Source: Paenibacillus helianthi
GTDB lineage: Bacteria; Bacillota; Bacilli; Paenibacillales; Paenibacillaceae
NCBI RefSeq assembly: GCF_001909055.1
Contig: NZ_LVWI01000041.1
Location: 1-64,000, forward strand
Direction of reading: 5' to 3'
DNA length: 64,000 bases
Position numbers and translations under genes: made by a program. Each line of letters begins with the position of its first letter. The stretch's first letter is position 1. The notes under the pieces were generated by a model. It was given only the letters and a program-made list of their open reading frames with translations. It had not been told where the DNA came from and made no database searches. This document shows, one piece after another, positions 7,455 through 16,425 of this stretch.

Positions 7455-10043
7455 ATGAAAACTTGGCTCAAAAAGGTAAGTGTACTGATGCTGGCAATGA
7501 GTCTAATGCTTGGATGGGTAACAGCAGCCCCCGTCCATGCAGACACTAACACCAACCCCGCACTATTCACGATTGAAAGTGAGAACGCACAGCTTAGCTC
7601 CGACCTGCAAGTGGTGACGCAAATTTATGGACAGCCGAAGCCCGGATACTCTGGAAGCGGATTTGTCTGGATGCAGAATTCCGGTACATTAACCTTCACC
7701 GTAGCGGTCCCGGAAACTGGTATGTATTCCATCCGGACCCGATATATGCAGGAGCTCAGTCCAGACGGAAGGCTTCAATCTTTAAGTGTTAACGGCGTTA
7801 CCAAAGGTTCGTATATGCTACCCTATACAACTACGTGGTCGAATTTCGATTTTGGCTTTCAAAAGCTGAACCAAGGCAATAACACCATCCAAATAAAGGC
7901 CGGCTGGGGATTTGCTTATTTTGACACCTTTACGGTCGATGTTGCTGTTCTTGATCCTTTGGATGTGCTGCCTGTCCTTACCGACCCTAAGGCTACACCG
8001 GAAACGCAGGTTTTGATGAATTATTTAACAGAGGTCTACGGCAAACATATGATCTCCGGCCAGCAAGAGATTTATGGAGGTGGAAATGACGGCAACTCCG
8101 AGCTCGAGTTCGATTGGATCCATAATCTAACCGGAAAGTATCCGGCCATCCGCGGCTTCGATCTAATGAACTATAATCCGCTGTACGGCTGGGAGGACGG
8201 TACAACTGCCCGTATGATCGATTGGGTGAATAACCGGGGAGGGATTGCGACGAACAGCTGGCATATCACGGTGCCGCGTAATTTCACCAGCTATCAGCTA
8301 GGACAGCCCGTGGATTGGAAGGAAGCCACCTACAAGCCGACAGAAACCAATTTTAAAACAGCCAATGCGGTAGTTCCCGGTACCAAAGAATATCAATACG
8401 TAATGATGGCTATCCAGGATTTGGCGGAACAGCTGCAGATTTTGCAGAATAACAAGGTGCCGGTTATCTTCCGTCCCTTTCATGAGGCAGAGGGCAACGG
8501 CGGGTTGAATGGCGAAGGCGCGTGGTTCTGGTGGGCTTCGGCAGGCGCGGACGTGTATAAACAGCTATGGAATTTGCTCTACACCGAGCTTACGGAGACG
8601 TACGGATTGCACAACTTGATCTGGACCTACAACAGCTATGTGTATAGCACTTCTCCCGCATGGTATCCCGGCAACGATCAGGTGGATATGGTCGGTTATG
8701 ATAAATACAATACGATCTACAACCGCTATGACGGTTTGTCCGGCGTGCCCAATGAGGATGCCATTACATCGATTTTCTATAAGCTTGTTGACTTGACCGG
8801 CGGCAAAAAAATGGTTGCGATGACAGAGAATGATACCGTACCGAGTGTGAAGAACCTGACCGAGGAAAAGTCAGGATGGCTCTATTTCCTACCGTGGTAT
8901 GGTGAACATCTCATGAGTACTGCTTTTAATTATCCGGCTACTCTGAAAACACTGTATCAAAGTAATTATGTAATCACGCTGGATGAGCTGCCCGATCTTA
9001 AGGTGGATGATCCCACTCCAAGCGCGTCTATTACACCTGCAAACGTTGAATTTGACAAATATGCGCCGTCTCAGAGCGACAAAGCCATAACCGTGAATGC
9101 TAACGGCAATACATTAACCGCTCTTCGGGCAGGTGGAAGTGCATTGACCGTGAATCAGGATTATACCTTGAGCGGAAGTACACTGCTGTTAAAAAAAACC
9201 TTCCTGGGTGGGCTGCCGGTTGGCGAGCATTCGATCATCTTTGATTTTAACCAAGGTCAAGATCCTGTATTAAAAGTCAAAATTGTCGATTCCACACCGG
9301 GCGCTGCGATTTCGCCCGTGAATGCGGCATTTGATAAAGCGGCGAATCTAGCACAGGATATTTCCCTATCCCTTACCTTAAACGGACTCCAGCTTGCAAG
9401 TATAACGAATGGAAATTATACGCTTATACCAGGCCAGGATTATACGGTATCTAGCACTGCTGCCATTCTGCGCAAATCTTATCTTTCCACACTGCCGCTG
9501 GGCCAGAATGCGATTACCTTTCATTTCAACGGGGGAAATAATGCCGTTCTTACTATTAATGTAGTGGACAGCAGTGTTCCTGTTCCTTCGGGAGACTTGA
9601 CGATCCAGAGCTATAACGGCAGCACGAGTGCTTCTACCAACGGAATTTCACCCAAATTCAAAGTAGTCAATACCGGCGATTCACCAATTCAGCTCGGTGA
9701 TGTCAAGCTCCGGTATTACTATACCATTGACGGGGACAACGAACAGAGTTTTTGGTGCGACTGGTCCAGTATCGGGGGTGCGAATATAACCAGCAAATTC
9801 GTTAAACTGGCGACTCCGGTTACCGGGGCCGATTATGCTCTGGAAATTGGCTTTACGAGTTCAGCTGGAACACTGAATCCCGGCCAGAGCGCAGAGATTC
9901 AAGCACGGTTCTCCAAAACCAACTGGTCTAATTACAACCAGGCTAACGATTACTCGTTCGAGGCATCCAGCAGTCAGTTCGTAAACAATGAACAGGTTAC
10001 CGGGTATATGAACGGTCAGCTGGTATGGGGGATTGAGCCGTAG
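7455..10043 (+). CDS. Secreted modular beta-mannanase (CBM35-GH26-X2-X2-CBM3)
   Basis: This 862-residue protein should hydrolyse beta-1,4-mannans outside the cell. In order: signal peptide (to ~29, APVHA), a CBM35-like module (~35-165, FTIESENAQL to WGFAYFDTFTV), a GH26 catalytic domain (~180-505), two X2/Ig-like modules (SITPANVEFDKY and AISPVNAAFDKA) and a C-terminal CBM3 (FKVVNTGDSPIQLGDVKLRY). The GH26 acid/base Glu is near residue 343 in RPFHEAEG and the nucleophile Glu near 458 in AMTEND. AAAGGAAG sits 6 bases before the ATG at 7455, so I start there rather than at 7449. The family, not the exact mannan preferred, is certain. Confidence 0.92.
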   Translation: MKTWLKKVSVLMLAMSLMLGWVTAAPVHADTNTNPALFTIESENAQLSSDLQVVTQIYGQPKPGYSGSGFVWMQNSGTLTFTVAVPETGMYSIRTRYMQELSPDGRLQSLSVNGVTKGSYMLPYTTTWSNFDFGFQKLNQGNNTIQIKAGWGFAYFDTFTVDVAVLDPLDVLPVLTDPKATPETQVLMNYLTEVYGKHMISGQQEIYGGGNDGNSELEFDWIHNLTGKYPAIRGFDLMNYNPLYGWEDGTTARMIDWVNNRGGIATNSWHITVPRNFTSYQLGQPVDWKEATYKPTETNFKTANAVVPGTKEYQYVMMAIQDLAEQLQILQNNKVPVIFRPFHEAEGNGGLNGEGAWFWWASAGADVYKQLWNLLYTELTETYGLHNLIWTYNSYVYSTSPAWYPGNDQVDMVGYDKYNTIYNRYDGLSGVPNEDAITSIFYKLVDLTGGKKMVAMTENDTVPSVKNLTEEKSGWLYFLPWYGEHLMSTAFNYPATLKTLYQSNYVITLDELPDLKVDDPTPSASITPANVEFDKYAPSQSDKAITVNANGNTLTALRAGGSALTVNQDYTLSGSTLLLKKTFLGGLPVGEHSIIFDFNQGQDPVLKVKIVDSTPGAAISPVNAAFDKAANLAQDISLSLTLNGLQLASITNGNYTLIPGQDYTVSSTAAILRKSYLSTLPLGQNAITFHFNGGNNAVLTINVVDSSVPVPSGDLTIQSYNGSTSASTNGISPKFKVVNTGDSPIQLGDVKLRYYYTIDGDNEQSFWCDWSSIGGANITSKFVKLATPVTGADYALEIGFTSSAGTLNPGQSAEIQARFSKTNWSNYNQANDYSFEASSSQFVNNEQVTGYMNGQLVWGIEP

Positions 10044-10047
10044 AAAA

Positions 10048-10085
10048 AAGGGTTGGATCAGGGTTTCACCCTGCTCCAGCCCTTT
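10048..10085 (+). terminator. Terminator after the mannanase gene
   Basis: AAAGGGTTGGATCAGGG pairs with CCCTGCTCCAGCCCTTT across a short loop, with G-U or mismatch positions. It lies right after the stop and is followed by TTCTG. Confidence 0.8.
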
Positions 10086-10149
10086 CTGTTATGTTAGACA
10101 AAAATGAGAATCAACTGATTTCTCATACATTTTTATGATGAAATCAAAT

Positions 10150-11550
10150 TCAAAGGCCTAAATCCGTGTTTTCGTTCACATAGAGCTCACTGGGCTGAAT
10201 TCGATGCTGACCGGTGTTCATCAGTTCCGGCAAACGCCCCATCCGCTCGGCCAAACGGGAAAGCTTTTGCTCATGAAAATTAGATAACCCCGTATGAATC
10301 CGGTCCTGGAAAGGCTCAAGCCACCTTGACTCTAAGCCATCAGAACCAAAATAAACCCCGAGCAGAGAGCCGGCTGTTGCCCCAAAGCTGTCCGTATCGT
10401 TGCCTTGCATCACCTGCTTGCATATCCCGTCACCTGCATGTTCTGCAAATCGAAATGTATTTATTAAAGTGCCTATTTCCTGATAAACCTGACAGTGGGA
10501 ATAATTCGCATACTTATCGTTAATGCTCTGATAGGCTTCCAGCCAGTTATCTGCATTCTCTACCATCTGCAAGCAATCCTTAGTAATCTCATAGAATCGG
10601 CTCCTTCTCGGTACGAATTGCAGTGCAGTACTAATGATTTTGACAGGATCGCGCAGCACATGTGCGACAGCAATCGCAGCAGCAATGAACATCGTGGAGT
10701 AAATACCGGTCCGGCGATGTGTAAAACTTGCATCCCGCCAAGCTAGCTCAGCCGCAAGCGCGGGTTGACCGGGACAGGCATAGCCGTAAGCATCTGCGCG
10801 AATCGCTGCCCCGCATAGTTCCGTATCCTGTACCAAAAGATCGGGCCAAGCCTCTATTTCAGAGTGATTGAATATTTCCCTGTCATGCTCCAAATAGCTA
10901 ATCCCCGATTGAACCAGGATGGACCTCTCCGGACCCCAAGTTGTACTTATCGGAAGATGATTTATCCATAAATCCCTTACATTTCTTTTCGTAAAACCCT
11001 CGCCGAATTGCTCCAGCACTAGCATTCCCATTAAGGTGTAATTGATATCATCGTCAGGTGCCACATAACGAATTCGCCCCCGGGTCGTCTCATACCAGGA
11101 CCAATGACGACGATCCAGCGCATGGAGGATTTCATCAGAGATGTAATCGTTCAGTGGCCATTCCCCTACGGAAGTAAGCGCTTGACGCAATTCCGACAAG
11201 CTGGGGTTGACTTCGATCGGTTTGCCCAGCATGGAGCCGCAGACGGAAGCGAGGAATCCCGCCTCGACCCGCTTGGAGCTGTCCTTCAGATTCAGAATTC
11301 CGACCTGGCCTAGAGGTCGGGCCGGATCGCATTCCCGCCATATCTCCTCTAAATCATCCGGCTCATAGTAAGACCAATTATCCCGCATTGGAATAGCAGC
11401 CAAGCTCTGAGCGAATTCCAGATAGGCATCATAACTTGCAGGAAGCTGTTCCAGCTTGGCTAAATAACCCGAGGTTTGATGCCCCTGCGCGAATTTATTG
11501 CGGAGAACCCCCTCCAATTGACGTTTAAGAAATGTGAGTGATGGTAGCAT
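10150..11550 (-). CDS. ADP-ribosylglycohydrolase-family protein
   Basis: A 466-residue protein whose core (~90-420) matches the DraG/ARH fold. VEAGFLASVCGSMLGKP is the entry helix, DDDINYT carries paired Mg-binding aspartates, and GNDTDSFGATAG carries the second metal cluster. Family members remove ADP-ribose from proteins or metabolites. The ~85-residue N-terminal extension is unassigned. AAAGGAGATGCAGC before the ATG gives the start. It is monocistronic, divergent from the VOC gene. Substrate unknown. Confidence 0.85.
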   Translation of the reverse strand: MLPSLTFLKRQLEGVLRNKFAQGHQTSGYLAKLEQLPASYDAYLEFAQSLAAIPMRDNWSYYEPDDLEEIWRECDPARPLGQVGILNLKDSSKRVEAGFLASVCGSMLGKPIEVNPSLSELRQALTSVGEWPLNDYISDEILHALDRRHWSWYETTRGRIRYVAPDDDINYTLMGMLVLEQFGEGFTKRNVRDLWINHLPISTTWGPERSILVQSGISYLEHDREIFNHSEIEAWPDLLVQDTELCGAAIRADAYGYACPGQPALAAELAWRDASFTHRRTGIYSTMFIAAAIAVAHVLRDPVKIISTALQFVPRRSRFYEITKDCLQMVENADNWLEAYQSINDKYANYSHCQVYQEIGTLINTFRFAEHAGDGICKQVMQGNDTDSFGATAGSLLGVYFGSDGLESRWLEPFQDRIHTGLSNFHEQKLSRLAERMGRLPELMNTGQHRIQPSELYVNENTDLGL

Positions 11551-11783
11551 GCTGCATCTCCTTTGTCCAAATTAGAATTTATTCTTAATTCATTGACAAC
11601 TTACCTCAATGTGTCAAATGATAGAAGAACATTCTAAATCGTTCCATCAAGAACTATTCGAGAAATGCATTAAGTTCTCCTGCCCCAGAATTTCAGGATA
11701 AGCTGCACATTTTCAGATCCGTCTCATTGTAAAATAAATCTAATACTCTATATTCGTTGGACGAACCCGGAGGGATACCCATT

Positions 11784-12437
11784 TTGATTAAGAAACTAAA
11801 ACTCTTTTGCAGGAATTTGAATCAGATGATTGAGTTCTACACGGGTGTATTGAATCTCCCAATAAGTAGGAATGATGCACAATCATTTTGTCTCACAGTT
11901 GGGAGTTCTCAATTGGATTATGAATACCAGCGTAATCATAATTCACCATATCATTTTGCATTCAACATACCAGAAAACCAGATTGAAGATGCAATGAATT
12001 GGCTTAAAAATAGAGTGGAATTGATGGATGACAACGGGGATTTAATTATTTTCTTTGAGGATTGGAACGCCCACTCGATTTATTTTAAGGATCCCGACGG
12101 AAATATAGTGGAATTGATAGCCCGTCATAATCTTAATAATAGTTCAACTCATGAGTTTTCTGGTAAAAGTCTTTTGAACGTAAGTGAAATCGGCTTACCT
12201 GTCCCAGATGTATTATCTGCTGCAACGTTTTTTGGAGAGAAATACAATCTTTCTCCTTGGAGAGGCCAAAGTGAAACATTTACAGCCGTTGGTGATGAGA
12301 ATGGGTTGATTATTTTGGTGAAACAAGGAAGAGTATGGTTTATGTCAGATGTGAAAGCAGAACCACAATATATCTCTGTCCTGCTTAAGGGACACGGGGA
12401 ATTTGAAATTCATAAGGCGGTAAACTATCGGGAATGA
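11784..12437 (+). CDS. VOC (glyoxalase/bleomycin-resistance fold) protein, two modules
   Basis: A 217-residue protein with paired beta-alpha-beta-beta-beta modules. The first has LFCRNLNQMIEFYTGVLNLP and SIYFKDPDGNIVELI; the second starts EIGLPVPDVLSAATFFGEKY. These are standard VOC landmarks, with E at the metal position of module 1. Substrate unknown; bacillar relatives are annotated as ring-cleavage dioxygenase-like. GGAGGGATACCCATT places the TTG at 11784 as start rather than the TTG at 11757, which lies upstream of the ribosome binding site. Confidence 0.8.
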   Translation: MIKKLKLFCRNLNQMIEFYTGVLNLPISRNDAQSFCLTVGSSQLDYEYQRNHNSPYHFAFNIPENQIEDAMNWLKNRVELMDDNGDLIIFFEDWNAHSIYFKDPDGNIVELIARHNLNNSSTHEFSGKSLLNVSEIGLPVPDVLSAATFFGEKYNLSPWRGQSETFTAVGDENGLIILVKQGRVWFMSDVKAEPQYISVLLKGHGEFEIHKAVNYRE

Positions 12438-12471
12438 GTGGCATTTCATCAACTAGCTTCTCATCTATTAT

Positions 12472-12520
12472 AAACAGGCTCCGCATCCAAGCTCGATCCC
12501 TCGGACGACGAAGCCTGTTT
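12472..12520. terminator. Hairpin between convergent genes
   Basis: AAACAGGCT and AGCCTGTTT form a perfect 9-bp stem around a ~31-base loop, between the convergent VOC and PTS genes, with T-rich sequence after the second arm. Probably a shared bidirectional terminator. Confidence 0.6.
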
Positions 12521-12530
12521 CTTCTGTCAT

Positions 12531-13652
12531 TTACTTAGCTCTTGCATCCATTCCAGGCTCAGTTTCCAGTCTTATCAGCAGCGTTGCAATCAGAGCGATA
12601 AGAAAACCAGTCGCACAGGCGATCAGGAAACCGCCGAACCCGTCGCCCAGGTAAGCAGGTAATGTCGGCAGTCCCGCAAAAGCGAAGGAAATCGCGGACG
12701 ATCCGAACATCCCGGCCATTCCGCCGCCGACGGCTCCGGCACAACATACAATGACCATCGGCTTGCGCAAGGGCAGATTCACACCGAACATCGCGGGCTC
12801 GGTGACTCCGAACAAGGCCGAAATGGAAGCGGATAAGCTTAAGGTTTTGAACTTTTTATCTTTGGCTTTGAAGAATACCGCGAGCGCTGCTCCTGCCTGT
12901 GCGAACGAGGCCGGGCCCATCAGAGCCAAGAGGGTATCCGAACCATTCAGGCTGATATTATTAATTGCGAGCGGCACCAGACTCCAGTGCAGGCCGAAGA
13001 TGACCATCGGCTGAATGATTGCACCCAGGACCATTCCCGCTCCTACCGGACTGAGATGATATACAAAGCTATACCCTTTGGCGAGCGCATCCCCGGCAAG
13101 TGTGCCCATCGGTCCGAACACCAGCAGCGTCACGGAGGATACCACAACAATAGAGATCAATGGTGTAAAGAACTCACGAATGATCTCAGGTAACACTTTA
13201 ATACATATTCGTTCGACATAGACCAGCAAGCCAACTGCGAGAATAATTGGAATGGCACTTGCCGGATAGTTGACAGGAGTAATCCCCATGCCAAAAAACT
13301 GTATCGTCTCGTGGTCTGCAAACTGAGTGGTCAGACTCGGGTATAGTAACACCCCGGCGACCACAACAGCGGTAAATGGATTTGCCCCAAATTTTCGGGC
13401 TGCTGTATATGCCAGAAGAATGGGAAGATAGTAGAACAGACTGTCCGCCATCGCGTTCAGCGCTGTATACGTGCCTTCTGTTTTACTGATTAGCTCCAGC
13501 GCCGCCGCGCCAGCCAATAACCCTTTCATAATGCCTGCTGCACTCAGAATATTAACAATCGGAAGAAAGATTCCAGAGATGCCGTCAATTATGATATTAA
13601 CCGCGCTCTTTTTGGAGTGCTGCACAGATGTTGCCTGATTATGTACTTCCAT
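12531..13652 (-). CDS. Stand-alone PTS EIIC permease (glucose/beta-glucoside type)
   Basis: A 373-residue multi-spanning membrane protein of the EIIC family. IDGISGIFLPIVNILSAAGI opens the first helices, FGLHWSLVPL is the sugar-pathway segment, and SALFGVTEPAMFGVNLPLRK is the signature loop. Related transporters carry EIIB (cysteine phosphorylation) and often EIIA on the same chain; neither is present here. AGGGGGATCAT before the ATG at 13652 argues this is the true start and that the preceding 40 residues are not coding. It must borrow EIIB/EIIA from elsewhere or be a remnant. Sugar unknown. Confidence 0.8.
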   Translation of the reverse strand: MEVHNQATSVQHSKKSAVNIIIDGISGIFLPIVNILSAAGIMKGLLAGAAALELISKTEGTYTALNAMADSLFYYLPILLAYTAARKFGANPFTAVVVAGVLLYPSLTTQFADHETIQFFGMGITPVNYPASAIPIILAVGLLVYVERICIKVLPEIIREFFTPLISIVVVSSVTLLVFGPMGTLAGDALAKGYSFVYHLSPVGAGMVLGAIIQPMVIFGLHWSLVPLAINNISLNGSDTLLALMGPASFAQAGAALAVFFKAKDKKFKTLSLSASISALFGVTEPAMFGVNLPLRKPMVIVCCAGAVGGGMAGMFGSSAISFAFAGLPTLPAYLGDGFGGFLIACATGFLIALIATLLIRLETEPGMDARAK

Positions 13653-13822
13653 ATGATCCCCCTGCGTCCTTATGGTGATATCTGACTGACAATAGATTTC
13701 AGCCAATCTTTCGACGTCTACTATAGCATAGTGGTCTGCGGGTAAGGCACCCCAATAATTAGTGCATTTCATGCAGGCTAAGGCGGATTTCAGATATACG
13801 GCACCTATACTTCAAAGACAAA

Positions 13823-13847
13823 TGACCCGCAAGAGGGTCACTTTTTT
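13823..13847. terminator. Hairpin terminator downstream of the ABC-F gene
   Basis: TGACCC and GGGTCA form a 6-bp stem with a 6-base loop and a T-run on the plus side. On the minus side it lies ~55 bases past the ABC-F stop and is followed by TTTGTCTTTG. Confidence 0.55.
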
Positions 13848-13900
13848 CAAAGTTTCCATCTTACGGGTCACCGGTCAAACCCGCATTCCTGCAGGTTGTT

Positions 13901-15457
13901 TTAAAATACTTTTGTCGTCCAAGATTCGCAGTTCCACGTTTCTGTCACGATATCACGATAGAATTCGGGTTCATGCGAGATCAGCAAAATGCTGCCCTTA
14001 TAGGCTTTGAGCGCACGCTGCAGCTCGTCCTTCGCATCGACGTCAAGATGGTTGGTCGGTTCGTCCAGTACCAGCAGATTGGTCTCGCGGTTAATCAGCT
14101 TACACAAACGGACTTTGGCTTTCTCGCCACCGCTTAAGACCGCGATCTTGCTCTCGATATGATTGGTCGTCAGACCGCATTTGGCAAGAGCCGCCCGTAT
14201 TTCAAACTGAGTGTATGACGGGAACTCCGTCCAAATCTCTTCAATACAGGTGTTGTAGTTCGTTCCCTTGATCTCCTGCTCGAAATAGCCGATTTCCAGC
14301 AGATCGCCGAGTCTGGCCGAACCTGAAATCGCCGGGATCTGGCCCAGAATGCTGCGGAGCAATGTCGTTTTACCGATCCCGTTCGCGCCGACGAGCGCGA
14401 TTTTTTGTCCGCGTTCCATTTGGAGATTCAGGGGTCTCGACAACGGAGAATCGTATCCGATTACGAGCTCCTTGGTTTCGAAAATAAGCTTGCCGGAAGT
14501 GCGCGCATCCTTGAAGTTGAACTGCGGTTTCGGTTTTTCTCTGGCGAGTTCGATAACGTCCATCTTATCCAGCTTTTTCTGCCGGGACATCGCCATATTA
14601 CGTGTAGCCACACTGGCTTTGTTCCGGGCAACGAAGTCCTTCAGATCCGCGATCTCCTGCTGCTGGCGTTTAAACGCAGATTCAAGCTGCGATTTCTTCG
14701 CCTCATACACCTGCTGGAAGTACTCGTAATCGCCCACATATCGCGTCAGTGACTGATTCTCCATATGATAGATCAGGTTGATGACACTGTTCAGGAACGG
14801 AATGTCATGCGAAATCAAAATGAAAGCATTCTCGTATTCCTGCAAATACCGCTTCAGCCATACAATGTGCTGCTCGTCGAGATAGTTCGTAGGTTCGTCC
14901 AGCAGCAGAATGTCCGGCTTCTCCAGCAGCAGCTTGGCCAGCAGGACCTTGGTCCGTTGACCACCGCTGAGATCATGGACGTCCTTATCCAGACCGATAT
15001 CCGTCAGTCCCAGCCCGCGGGCGGTTTCATCCACCTTGGCATCGATCATATAGAAATCCTGGCTTGTCAGTGTGTCCTGAATTGTTCCGACATCCTCCAG
15101 CATCTGCTCCAGTTCCTCAGGAGACACCTCGCCCATTCTGCCGTACATGTCATTCATCTCTTGTTCCATGTCAAAGAGATATTGAAAGGCACCCCGCAAA
15201 ACATCACGAATCGATTGTCCCTTCGTCAGTACTGCGTGCTGGTCCAGATAGCCGGCCCGCATGCGTTTTGCCCATTCGACTTTTCCTTCGTCCGGCTGAA
15301 GCTTGCCTGTGATGATGTTCATGAAGGTGGATTTACCTTCACCATTGGCTCCGATCAGTCCGATATGTTCGCCCTTTAGCAGACGGAATGATACATCGGT
15401 GAAAATCGCGCGGTCACCGAATCCGTGACTCAGCTTTTCAACATTTAATATGCTCAT
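13901..15457 (-). CDS. ABC-F family ATPase (translation factor / antibiotic protection type)
   Basis: A 518-residue soluble twin ATPase without membrane segments. ABC1 has Walker A GANGEGKST, signature LSGGQRTK and Walker B ILLLDEPTNYLD. A charged linker follows (FKRQQQEIADLKDFVARNKA). ABC2 has GANGIGKTT, LSGGEKAK and LLVLDEPTNHLD. ABC-F proteins bind the ribosome E site and either assist translation or dislodge antibiotics; which applies is not visible. The ATG at 15457 begins the conserved MSILNVEKLSHGFG, with AAAGGAAAAGG upstream. It is not a transporter, since no permease is linked. Confidence 0.9.
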   Translation of the reverse strand: MSILNVEKLSHGFGDRAIFTDVSFRLLKGEHIGLIGANGEGKSTFMNIITGKLQPDEGKVEWAKRMRAGYLDQHAVLTKGQSIRDVLRGAFQYLFDMEQEMNDMYGRMGEVSPEELEQMLEDVGTIQDTLTSQDFYMIDAKVDETARGLGLTDIGLDKDVHDLSGGQRTKVLLAKLLLEKPDILLLDEPTNYLDEQHIVWLKRYLQEYENAFILISHDIPFLNSVINLIYHMENQSLTRYVGDYEYFQQVYEAKKSQLESAFKRQQQEIADLKDFVARNKASVATRNMAMSRQKKLDKMDVIELAREKPKPQFNFKDARTSGKLIFETKELVIGYDSPLSRPLNLQMERGQKIALVGANGIGKTTLLRSILGQIPAISGSARLGDLLEIGYFEQEIKGTNYNTCIEEIWTEFPSYTQFEIRAALAKCGLTTNHIESKIAVLSGGEKAKVRLCKLINRETNLLVLDEPTNHLDVDAKDELQRALKAYKGSILLISHEPEFYRDIVTETWNCESWTTKVF

Positions 15458-15549
15458 GTAATAAACACCTTTTCCTTTATACTGTACTCTTGTCATATTA
15501 TAAAGGCTAAAGCGGCACAACTCCAGACAGGTTTTAAAAAATCACAATT

Positions 15550-16425
15550 TCACAGCTCCGCTATCCGCCGCTGAATGCGCGGGAACAGCCCTATGGCATT
15601 CTGATAAAACACCTTCTCGTGGTGCTGCTCGGGCACAAGCCGGCGGACGAACTCAGCATACAATCCGATCGGTGCGAGCGGCCAGTCGGTTCCGAAGAGC
15701 ATTCTCTCATAGTGATCCGAGTACACCAACGCCCTGCGGAAATGGTCCATGAATAGCGGTTCATTCATGAACCGTTCAAAATGAGGCCGGTCACCGACGA
15801 CAAGTCCGGACAAATCAGCATAAACATTCGGGTTCTTGGCCACCACTTCGGCAGCGTCCATGACCCAGGGATCACCCAAATGACAGATCATGAAGTTCAC
15901 CCCGCGCTGCTGATAGGCTAATTCATCTACGGTAAGCGGATGCGAATACTTCAGCAATCCATTCATCGAATAGGTATCACCGGTATGAATGACCACAGGA
16001 ACGCCGTACCTCGCAGCCAGTTCATACACGGGTGTGTAGATGTTGTCGTAGACATAATGATGGTAATACCCGGCATACAACTTGATCCCCGCCACCTCCG
16101 GCGCTTGCAGCCGTGCTTCGATCCGGTCCAGCTCCTGCCGGGCTTGCTTCCCGGTGAGCAGATTCGGATTGATGCCGACGCATTCCATCAGAAATGGCGG
16201 GACACTCTCTTCCAGATCAAGGCCCATCGGGTTAGGTGATTTGGAATCGGGAAAAGCTCCTTTGGTCTGCTCTGTCACACCCATTCCAATACCAAGAATG
16301 ACATCGTTCTTGTCAAACTCCGCCTTAAGGCCTGCGGCCGTGTAATCAACCTTGGACAGATCCGTTGCTGTCTGGCGAAAGCTCTCGATATCGGAGAGAT
16401 GGATATGAATATCAATGATCGGCAT
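15550..16425 (-). CDS. TIM-barrel metal-dependent hydrolase (amidohydrolase_2 type)
   Basis: A 291-residue protein with the amidohydrolase-related metal motifs: DIHIHL at the N-terminus, VVIHTGD mid-chain, MICHLGDPW, and MLFGTDWP near the C-terminus with the catalytic Asp. These proteins hydrolyse or decarboxylate small carboxylated or cyclic substrates. Its ATG overlaps the end of the upstream GNAT-fusion gene by 14 bases, so the two are translationally coupled and probably work on the same compound. Substrate unknown. Confidence 0.8.
   Translation of the reverse strand: MPIIDIHIHLSDIESFRQTATDLSKVDYTAAGLKAEFDKNDVILGIGMGVTEQTKGAFPDSKSPNPMGLDLEESVPPFLMECVGINPNLLTGKQARQELDRIEARLQAPEVAGIKLYAGYYHHYVYDNIYTPVYELAARYGVPVVIHTGDTYSMNGLLKYSHPLTVDELAYQQRGVNFMICHLGDPWVMDAAEVVAKNPNVYADLSGLVVGDRPHFERFMNEPLFMDHFRRALVYSDHYERMLFGTDWPLAPIGLYAEFVRRLVPEQHHEKVFYQNAIGLFPRIQRRIAEL

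Noticed and set aside
11730-11755. AAAATAAATCTAATACT as a TnsB-type site
   Set aside because: A single AT-rich match with no repeats, tip or duplication; more likely promoter sequence of the VOC gene.
12751-13193. Plus-strand frames opposite the EIIC gene
   Set aside because: Antisense shadows of a clear membrane protein; no ribosome binding sites or recognisable domains.
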